Assembly (NCBI RefSeq): GCF_050490315.1
Contig: NZ_JBNPEO010000002.1
Coordinates: 310,001-374,000 of the forward strand
Length of the DNA stretch: 64,000 bases
From: JBNPEO01 sp050490315
GTDB taxonomy: Bacteria > Actinomycetota > Actinomycetes > Actinomycetales > Micrococcaceae
Reading direction: 5' to 3'
This document shows positions 57,567-64,000 of this stretch, piece by piece; the stretch's first letter is position 1, and every line of letters starts with the position of its first letter. A program made the position numbers and the translations under genes. Under the pieces are notes generated by a model. It did not search any database. It saw nothing but the letters and a program-made list of their open reading frames with translations, and had not been told where the DNA came from.

Positions 57567-60451
57567 CGGACTACCTTTGTGGCGATGGGAACCCAAAGGA
57601 CCACGGCCAGAAGGCCAGCAACACCGGCCCAGATCGCGGCGTAGGGAGCCAGAAGAAGGCCAACGGCGGCAGCACCCAATGCGCCGATAGGAACGGCGTA
57701 GGCACCCACCAGAGCGTTTTCAAAGAAGTGAACCTGCCGGAGCATGTCCGGGTTCCAACCCATCGCTTTGAGAGTACCCAGATAGCCGCGTTTAGCGCTG
57801 AGTTCAAAGCGGCCAGTAACGATGGTCAGCAAAAGGCCAACTGCTACACCGGCCACGGCAAGGATGATGCTGGGAACAATCACGCTCGCCAGCGCCACAC
57901 CGCCCAGGGCACTGGACCCGGCGGCCCGGGGCAAGTCAATCAGGACAGCCACAAGAGCTCCTGCAGCCGCACCAAACACACCCACGGCAAGGGCCAAAGA
58001 AACGGTGTTAAAGCGATTGGTTTTAAGCTGCCGGTTGGCGAAGGTCAGGGGCGAATCAACCGTGATCAAGCCGTCCTCACCAGCTACCTCTTGATCAATG
58101 TGAGGGCGGTGACGCAACTGCTGAGCGGCAAGGAATGCAGCAACAACGTAAATCACCAAAACGGTGGCGGAGACCAGCACCGTGGCCAGATTCCAGCTCA
58201 ACAGGCTGAGGATCAGACCAGCGACTGCCAGTGCGGCAGCCCCCACCCCAAACTCTTGCAGAACCCAAGACCGGATCCGTTTTTGGTTCCAACCCATGGC
58301 CCGCAAAATGCCAGCTTCACGCCGGCGCAGACGAACATAACTGACGGTGGCAGCTGCGGTCAGCAGGGTGGCACCAATCAGGGTCAAGAACAACAGCGTG
58401 AGGTTGGTTGCCGAGAGCGAGGCGGTAACGGCGTCGGCCGCTGACTGACGCACCCATGACTGTTCAACGGTGCCCAAGGGACTTTCCTCGCCGGCGTCGT
58501 TCTTGGAGTACCCGGGGACAAAAATACTGACTTCTTCACGGGCGGAACCGGCCACCACAGTGGCTTGAAGGCCCATGCCGCGGATTTGCTGGGCAAGCTT
58601 TTCAATCGCCGGACCGGCTTCTTTCCAGCCGCCCTGCGCGGAGGAACGAACACGCACAGCGTCAATCACATCAGCGTTTTCGGTGTATCCACGAGCCGCT
58701 GCAAGACCGTAGTAATCGGTGATGGCACCAGCGGACTGGCTCGCCAAACCGGCGGCGCTGAGCGAAGGCTTCAGCTGGGCTTGTTCAACGGTTTTACCTT
58801 CAGCATCCTTGGTCAGCGTGTACGGCACGGGATCGTAACCACCCAACGGCAACCGGTTAACGTCACCGGCAGCGGCCTTGACCTGCTCGGGGTCAAAGGT
58901 TCCATAAACCATCGGCAATGGGGTGGCTTTGGTGCCACCGGTTGCAAGATCCTTGCGGTAAGAACGCTCCTGGACTGGTGTGCGCTGCGACTGGTCCACA
59001 GTGGAGCCGTCCAAACCGGTTTGCGGCAGCCCGTTAACGGTCAACCATTCGCCCGGAACTGCAGACTTTTGCGCACCATCATCGGTGGCAGTGGCAGCCT
59101 TGTATAAGGGGGCGCCAGCAAAGTTAGTGCTCCACGTTGCCGGATCATAAAGACCCGCACCAAAGCTTGAAGTGCTGCCAAGCAATTCCGAGTGGTCTGT
59201 TCCGCCCGGCCAGTCCAAAACAAAGGGCTCACGCGAAACGAACGGCAAATAGTCCTTATCAAGAGACTTTGTGACGGTACCAATGTCCTTAACCACGTTG
59301 CCCGAGTCATCAAGTTGCTCAATCTTAACGTTGTAGTTCAGATCCAGAGACGTACCGGAACGGACAATGAGCGGGATGGCCTGTGAGTCATCGCTGAGCT
59401 GCTTGGCCCGAACTGCTGCCTCGTACTGGAACATCATCGGCGCCCAGTACTTCATCCGCTGGCCCAAAAAGTCTGGCCCCTGGTCTAGGTCTTCTTGGCT
59501 CATGCCGCTGGACAAGCGCTGTTGAAAGTACCGGCCAATCGAGCCAGCGTTACGGCCATCTGCCGGGGGCGCCTTTTCAAGCGGTGCCAAAAAATCACCA
59601 GCGCTGCCCAGCAGAGCGCGCTCGGCAGCAGGATCGACGGCGACCACTGACTCGGTGATTTCCGGCGCCATAGGCAAGGAAATAGAGAGATTAAAGAGGT
59701 TGTGTGAGGAGCCGCCTGCGGGGGAAGGGAACTTGATCCCGGACTCCCCTACTGCTGCTTCAATACGAACGCTTTTGCCGCCAGCCGTGTTCTCTTCAAC
59801 AATCTTTGCTTTGGACAAGGAACCCTCGGCGCTGGTCTTAAAAAGTTCCTTGATTGAAACCCCATCGCCGCTTGTTGCCGAGGCGGTAATCCGGTACTTG
59901 GTGGGTGATTCAGGAAGAACAGACTCAGCAGCTGGCCACTTTGAACCATCTACAGCGCCGGGGTTCCCGCTAGTGCGTGAACCTGCCAGGCCCTGGTTAA
60001 ACCCCAAGTAGTCCATGGCGTCCAAGCGAGGTGTTTCAAGGTTTTGAGTGACTCGAGAGACTAAGGAGATCGGTGCTGCCACGGCGGAGCCGTTAAGCTT
60101 GCGGATCTTATCCAGCTGATCAAAGCTGATGCCGCCTTGGCCATTGGCGATGTCCGGCTCCATCAAGGTGCTGGTGTCCTTGCCAGCTTCTGTGCCTGAG
60201 GATTCCGTGCCAGTTGCTGGTGTAGCGTCCTGGCCGGATGCCGCCGTATCACTTGCGGTGGGGGCACTCTTAGAATCAACTGGCGCCTGCACCAAAATGT
60301 CATAAATGCCGCGCGAATTCTGGTCCACGGTTTTACCCAGAGCCGCCTGCGACTGGCCCTGAACCAGCACAGACAACGCCATAGCTACGATCAAAATGGC
60401 CGCGGTCAACAGCAGCACTCGGCTCCTGATGAACCTCTCAACGGCGTTCAT
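57563..60451 (-). CDS. Large FtsX-family ABC transporter permease
   Basis: 962 residues. One N-terminal helix (VLLLTAAILIVAMALSVLV), then a very long extracellular domain (about 40-665) with low-complexity Thr/Ser/Ala segments and few cysteines. The C-terminal 290 residues hold about seven helices with FtsX patterns (LRRREAGILRAMGWNQKRIRSW, LGTLKAMGWNPDMLRQ). The extracellular part is much larger than in MacB or BceB. It overlaps its ATPase gene at the stop. Both genes lie between metG and serA. A surface-assembly or export function is inferred. Confidence 0.85.
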   Translation of the reverse strand: MNAVERFIRSRVLLLTAAILIVAMALSVLVQGQSQAALGKTVDQNSRGIYDILVQAPVDSKSAPTASDTAASGQDATPATGTESSGTEAGKDTSTLMEPDIANGQGGISFDQLDKIRKLNGSAVAAPISLVSRVTQNLETPRLDAMDYLGFNQGLAGSRTSGNPGAVDGSKWPAAESVLPESPTKYRITASATSGDGVSIKELFKTSAEGSLSKAKIVEENTAGGKSVRIEAAVGESGIKFPSPAGGSSHNLFNLSISLPMAPEITESVVAVDPAAERALLGSAGDFLAPLEKAPPADGRNAGSIGRYFQQRLSSGMSQEDLDQGPDFLGQRMKYWAPMMFQYEAAVRAKQLSDDSQAIPLIVRSGTSLDLNYNVKIEQLDDSGNVVKDIGTVTKSLDKDYLPFVSREPFVLDWPGGTDHSELLGSTSSFGAGLYDPATWSTNFAGAPLYKAATATDDGAQKSAVPGEWLTVNGLPQTGLDGSTVDQSQRTPVQERSYRKDLATGGTKATPLPMVYGTFDPEQVKAAAGDVNRLPLGGYDPVPYTLTKDAEGKTVEQAQLKPSLSAAGLASQSAGAITDYYGLAAARGYTENADVIDAVRVRSSAQGGWKEAGPAIEKLAQQIRGMGLQATVVAGSAREEVSIFVPGYSKNDAGEESPLGTVEQSWVRQSAADAVTASLSATNLTLLFLTLIGATLLTAAATVSYVRLRRREAGILRAMGWNQKRIRSWVLQEFGVGAAALAVAGLILSLLSWNLATVLVSATVLVIYVVAAFLAAQQLRHRPHIDQEVAGEDGLITVDSPLTFANRQLKTNRFNTVSLALAVGVFGAAAGALVAVLIDLPRAAGSSALGGVALASVIVPSIILAVAGVAVGLLLTIVTGRFELSAKRGYLGTLKAMGWNPDMLRQVHFFENALVGAYAVPIGALGAAAVGLLLAPYAAIWAGVAGLLAVVLWVPIATKVVR

Positions 60452-60551
60452 GGGACTCCCTGGGACCTGGATTGCGGGCGCACGTGCCAGCGGTCCCCGC
60501 GCTTCTTGCCAAGAACGGGGTACTGATATTGCGGTGGTGGTGCAGAACTTA

Positions 60552-60610
60552 TGGCCGGCCTGCCAGCCGTGCCTGAAGAACAGACGCAGCTATTGTAGGC
60601 AGACCGGCCA
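60552..60610 (-). terminator. Possible serA terminator
   Basis: 13-bp arms with one mismatch, TGGCCGGCCTGCC at 60552-60564 and GGCAGACCGGCCA at 60598-60610, around a 33-nt loop, 30 nt past the serA stop on the minus strand. The loop is long and no T-tract follows, so confidence is moderate. Confidence 0.45.
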
Positions 60611-60639
60611 CAAGAGTGTTTGTCACAAAACGGTGAAGC

Positions 60640-62235
60640 TTAGCTTTCGAGGTCCACTTCGCGAACCATCTCGGCCCCAATACCAACCTTGATGGCATCC
60701 AGAACCTGCTGAGGAACTGAAGTATCCACCGTGAGCAGAGCCATAACCTGGCCGCCCTCGTTGTGGCGTGCTACCTGCATGCCACCAATGTTGATGTTGT
60801 TCATCCCAAAAATGTGGCCGATGGTACCGATCACGCCGGGACGGTCGGTGTAAGCAACAACTACCAAGTGGTCAGTGATGGGAATCTCAACGTCATAACC
60901 GTTAACGCTGACCAGCTTTTCAATCTGCTTGGGACCGGTCAAGGTGCCTGCTACAGAAATCTGTGAGCCGTCGCTGAGTGCGCCACGCAAGGTCAAAACG
61001 TTGCGGTAATCGTCCACATCGCTACTGGTGATCAGACGTGTGTTGATGCCGCGCTGCTCCGCAATGACCGGCGCGTTGACGTAAGAGACTTGCTCGGAAA
61101 CAACGTCAGCGAACACACCCTTAAGGGCGGCCAATTCCAAAACCTTGACGTCCAAGGCAGCAATCTCGCCGGCAACTTCAACGTCAATCTGGGTGAGCGA
61201 AGCGTGCGTGAGAGCTGTAAAAATACGGCCGAGCTTTTCAATCAACGGGATACCCGGGCGAATATCCTCGGCGATTACACCACCGGCGACGTTAACGGCG
61301 TCGGGCACTAGCTCACCGGCCAAAGCGAGACGGACTGACTTGGCAACCGAGATGCCAGCCTTTTCCTGAGCTTCATCGGTAGAAGCACCCAAGTGCGGGG
61401 TAACTACAACGTTGTCCAAAGTGAAGAACGGCAAGTCGGTGCTGGGTTCCTTCACAAAAACATCCACCCCAGCGCCAGCAATGCTGCCATCCTGCAAAGC
61501 TTCAAAGAGTGCTGCCTCATCCACCAAACCACCACGGGCAACGTTGACCACATAGGCTGTGGACTTCATCTTGGAGAAGGCATCTGCCCCGAGCATACCC
61601 ACGGTCTCGGGAGTCTTGGGCATGTGGATGGTAACGAAGTCAGACTGCGCCAAGAGCTCATCCAAGGTCACCAGCTTGACGCCGAGCTGCTGAGCCCGGG
61701 CCGAGGTGATGTAGGGGTCGTACGCAAGAATCTCCGTGCCAAACCCCTGCAGTCGAGCGGCTACAAGAGCACCAATGCGGCCCAAACCGATGATGCCGAT
61801 CTTCTTCTCGTAGAGTTCAATACCGGTGTACTTGGAGCGCTTCCACTCACCGTTTTTTAGCGCTGAGCTGGCCTGCGGGATGTGACGTGCCAAGCTCAAA
61901 ATGTGGCCAACCGTCAGTTCCGCTGCGGAGATGATGTTGGAAGTGGGAGCGTTGACCACCATCACACCAGCCTGGGTTGCGGCCTTGATGTCAACATTGT
62001 CCAGGCCAACACCGGCGCGGGCAATTACTTTCAGATTGGGGGCTGCGGCGATGGCCTCAGCGTCCACCTGCGTTGCGGAGCGAACCAGAATGGCGTCAGC
62101 GTCCGCAATGGCGGAGAGGAGTTGGGAGCGGTCCGCGCCGTCCGTCTGGCGGATCTCAAAGTCAGGACCCAGGGCCTCAACGGTAGCGGGGGAAAGCTCC
62201 TCGGCGAGGAGTACTACGGGTTTGGTGTTAGTCAC
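60640..62235 (-). CDS. serA: D-3-phosphoglycerate dehydrogenase
   Basis: 531 residues, the long form with an intervening domain and a C-terminal ACT domain. First step of serine synthesis from 3-phosphoglycerate. ILVRSATQVD, GVGLDNVDIKAAT, GIIGLGRIGALVA (Rossmann), NVARGGLVDE and TPHLGAST (catalytic His) are conserved. The ACT region (DRPGVIGTIGHIFGMNNINIGGM) suggests feedback by L-serine as in mycobacterial SerA. It is the next gene downstream of ilvC, after a strong terminator. Confidence 0.95.
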   Translation of the reverse strand: MTNTKPVVLLAEELSPATVEALGPDFEIRQTDGADRSQLLSAIADADAILVRSATQVDAEAIAAAPNLKVIARAGVGLDNVDIKAATQAGVMVVNAPTSNIISAAELTVGHILSLARHIPQASSALKNGEWKRSKYTGIELYEKKIGIIGLGRIGALVAARLQGFGTEILAYDPYITSARAQQLGVKLVTLDELLAQSDFVTIHMPKTPETVGMLGADAFSKMKSTAYVVNVARGGLVDEAALFEALQDGSIAGAGVDVFVKEPSTDLPFFTLDNVVVTPHLGASTDEAQEKAGISVAKSVRLALAGELVPDAVNVAGGVIAEDIRPGIPLIEKLGRIFTALTHASLTQIDVEVAGEIAALDVKVLELAALKGVFADVVSEQVSYVNAPVIAEQRGINTRLITSSDVDDYRNVLTLRGALSDGSQISVAGTLTGPKQIEKLVSVNGYDVEIPITDHLVVVAYTDRPGVIGTIGHIFGMNNINIGGMQVARHNEGGQVMALLTVDTSVPQQVLDAIKVGIGAEMVREVDLES

Positions 62236-62293
62236 CGGTGACCTCTTTAGCTCTCTTATTCATGTGGGGTTTTGGTGCAACATTGCCCAAGAC

Positions 62294-62332
62294 AAAGATG
62301 CCGGGCCCGGCGAAGCAGGGCCCGGCATCTTT
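62294..62332. terminator. ilvC terminator
   Basis: Perfect 15-bp stem, AAAGATGCCGGGCCC at 62294-62308 and GGGCCCGGCATCTTT at 62318-62332, 9-nt loop. It lies in the ilvC-serA gap and should stop ilvBNC transcripts before serA. The stem itself supplies a TTT end followed by gtctt. Confidence 0.88.
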
Positions 62333-62438
62333 ACCGAGTTCGGCGTCGGGAAAAAGCCTAGTTGGCTCTCCCCGGGCAACCTAAATGGCGCCCGAATATT
62401 AACCGATCAGTTAACTGCGTTGATGCGTCAGCGTGCGT

Positions 62439-63464
62439 TTAGCGAGCAGCCGAACCGTCTACGTAGTCCTCGTCGGTCTGCTTCCAAGCGAACAAGGAGC
62501 GCAGCTCGCGGCCAACAGCCTCGATCGGGTGCTGCTCAGCCTTGGCGCGGAGTTCCTTGAACTCCACGGCGCCGTTGTCCTGATCGTCAATAAAACGCTT
62601 AGCGAAGGCGCCGGACTGGATGTCCGCCAAAACTGCCTTCATGTTTTCCTTGACATCCGGAGTGATGACACGCGGGCCGGAAACGTAGTCGCCGTATTCA
62701 GCGGTGTCAGAGACGGACCAGCGCTGCTTGGCGATGCCACCTTCCCACATAAGGTCAACGATGAGCTTGAGCTCGTGAAGAACCTCGAAGTAGGCGATCT
62801 GCGGCTGGTAGCCAGCTTCAGTCAGGGTTTCGAAACCGTACTGGACCAGCTGGGATACACCACCACAAAGAACTGACTGCTCACCGAACAAGTCGGTTTC
62901 AGTCTCTTCGGTGAAGGTGGTCTTGATAACGCCGGCGCGGGTTCCACCGATGGCCTTGGCGTAAGACTTTGCCAAATCCCATGCTGAACCGGAAGCGTCC
63001 TGCTCAACAGCGATGATGTCCGGGATACCGCGGCCAGCCTCGAATTCGCGGCGAACCGTGTGGCCCGGAGCCTTCGGAGCGATGAGGATAACGTCAACAC
63101 CCTCGGGTGCTTCGATGTAACCAAAGCGGATGTTGAAACCGTGTGCGAAGGCCAGTGCCTTGCCCGGGGTCAGCTTGTCCTTGATGGAGTCGTTGTAGAT
63201 GGCGCGCTGGTGCTGATCCGGAGCCAAGATCATAATGACGTCAGCCCACTCGGCTGCATCGGCAACAGATTTGACCGGGAAGCCAGCCTCTTCAGCCTTG
63301 GCGATCGACTTCGAACCCTCCTTGAGGGCAATGGCAACCTGAACGCCTGAATCGCGGAGGTTCAATGCGTGGGCGTGGCCCTGAGAACCATAACCAACAA
63401 TCGCAACCTTGCGCCCCTGGATGATCGAGAGGTCGGCGTCGTCGTCGTAAAACATTTCAGTCAC
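62439..63464 (-). CDS. ilvC: Ketol-acid reductoisomerase
   Basis: 341 residues from GTG 63464, preceded by AAGGAGA at 8 nt; the longer frame to 63566 overlaps ilvN and lacks family similarity. Class I enzyme of valine and isoleucine synthesis (NADPH). VAIVGYGSQGHAHALNLRDSG (Rossmann), MILAPDQHQRAIY, FAHGFNIRFGYI, PKAPGHTVRREFEAGRG and the C-terminal SDTAEYGDY block with metal-binding Glu/Asp are intact. It follows ilvN in the same operon. Confidence 0.96.
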   Translation of the reverse strand: MTEMFYDDDADLSIIQGRKVAIVGYGSQGHAHALNLRDSGVQVAIALKEGSKSIAKAEEAGFPVKSVADAAEWADVIMILAPDQHQRAIYNDSIKDKLTPGKALAFAHGFNIRFGYIEAPEGVDVILIAPKAPGHTVRREFEAGRGIPDIIAVEQDASGSAWDLAKSYAKAIGGTRAGVIKTTFTEETETDLFGEQSVLCGGVSQLVQYGFETLTEAGYQPQIAYFEVLHELKLIVDLMWEGGIAKQRWSVSDTAEYGDYVSGPRVITPDVKENMKAVLADIQSGAFAKRFIDDQDNGAVEFKELRAKAEQHPIEAVGRELRSLFAWKQTDEDYVDGSAAR

Positions 63465-63540
63465 TGGGATGTCTCCTTGGAGTGTTGTATTTCTACTGGT
63501 CTGCGTAAATCTTGGTGTTGCTAGGCGCAGCGTATGGCCG

Positions 63541-64000
63541 CTAGGCCGAACGTAATGCGCGGTCACTCATGGAGCGTGAACCTCGGCCCACGGCCAAGGT
63601 GCCGGACTGCACAATTTCGCGGATCCCAAAGGGCTCAAGCACCGAAAGCAGTGCCGTGAGCTTCTCCGGGTGGCCGGTGGCCTCAATAACCAACGAGTCT
63701 GTAGACACGTCGACCACTGAAGCGCGGAACAAATCTGCAGCCTGGGTAACTTGCAGACGAGTTGAGGCGTCCGCACGTACCTTGACCAGGATGTGGTCAC
63801 GTTGCACGGAAGATTCTGAGGTGAGCTCAACGATCTTGATGACGTTGACCAACTTGTTGAGCTGTTTGGTGACCTGTTCGATCAAGTCTCCCTCGGCGTC
63901 GACCACTACTGTCATCCGGGAAATCCCGGGAACTTCAGTGGGGCCCACAGCTAGAGAGTTGATGTTAAAGGCGCGCCGAGCGAAGAGGGAAGAAACGCGG
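63541..64000 (-). CDS. ilvN: Acetolactate synthase small subunit, 5' truncated by the window edge
   Basis: About 152 residues visible; the frame runs off the right edge, so the first ACT residues (about 15-20) are outside. Visible N-terminus RVSSLFARRAFNINSLAVGPTE is the ACT domain that binds valine. VDAEGDLIEQVTKQLNKLV and SVLEPFGIREIVQSGTLAVGRG complete the family pattern. It regulates the IlvB catalytic subunit, probably encoded just outside. Followed by ilvC with a 76-bp gap. Confidence 0.95.
   Translation of the reverse strand, partial: RVSSLFARRAFNINSLAVGPTEVPGISRMTVVVDAEGDLIEQVTKQLNKLVNVIKIVELTSESSVQRDHILVKVRADASTRLQVTQAADLFRASVVDVSTDSLVIEATGHPEKLTALLSVLEPFGIREIVQSGTLAVGRGSRSMSDRALRSA

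Noticed and set aside
57416..58444. 342-residue open frame on the plus strand
   Set aside because: Antisense to the ABC ATPase and FtsX genes; low-complexity Gly/Gln/His content, no plausible domain.

Overview
The window reads as a chromosomal segment of a moderately GC-rich actinobacterium, most likely a Micrococcaceae member related to Arthrobacter. The evidence is its gene neighbourhoods: leuCD divergent from an IclR regulator, murA-plsC-gpsA-ddl-DUF3515, gltX near tRNA-Glu and tRNA-Gln, and ilvN-ilvC-serA. GTG and TTG starts and overlapping ATGA, TGATG or TAATG gene junctions are common. I see no transposase, phage gene, CRISPR array or rRNA. This is pattern recognition; no search was run.

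Region 1 (1-21.5 kb) is a cell-surface polysaccharide locus. A plus-strand run (5545-11931) carries a UDP-N-acetylglucosamine-type dehydrogenase, two membrane-anchored glycosyltransferases and a hydrolase-like protein. A tightly packed minus-strand operon (21518 down to 11897) carries a secreted Pro/Thr-rich membrane protein, two GT4 enzymes, a TagG/TagH-type ABC exporter, a CgeB-like double glycosyltransferase, UDP-ManNAc dehydrogenase (WecC) and a DUF6270 protein. Two uronic-acid-forming dehydrogenases plus an ABC exporter suggest an acidic wall glycan such as the ManNAcA-containing teichuronic acids known in micrococci. Three proteins here share an unusual alpha/beta-hydrolase-like active-site pattern and are the best candidate for undescribed tailoring enzymes.

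Region 2 (21.7-26.3 kb) pairs a PAS histidine kinase with a convergent operon of a receiver-only response regulator, a membrane HEAT-repeat protein and a processive GT2 synthase. It looks like a signalling-controlled polysaccharide synthase module.

Region 3 (26.3-34.4 kb) is housekeeping: a DUF3515 lipoprotein, ddl, gpsA, plsC, murA, leuD, leuC and the IclR-type leucine regulator. Region 4 (34.4-45.4 kb) has a DUF1697 protein, a pair of dynamin-like GTPases, tRNA-Glu and tRNA-Gln, a seven-residue-repeat membrane protein behind an operator-like palindrome, a HAD hydrolase, gltX, a fumarylacetoacetate hydrolase family protein, an MBL-fold hydrolase and an unrecognised protein. Region 5 (45.4-64 kb) has ilvE and leuB, a two-component system with a MacB-type ABC transporter, a hipBA module with two operators, metG, a second large FtsX-type ABC transporter, serA, ilvC and a partial ilvN.

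Only two stretches longer than 300 bases lack a gene (5237-5544 and 38725-39058); both contain inverted repeats and are described below. Strong hairpin terminators separate most transcription units, and two hairpins lie inside the 3' ends of convergent coding sequences.
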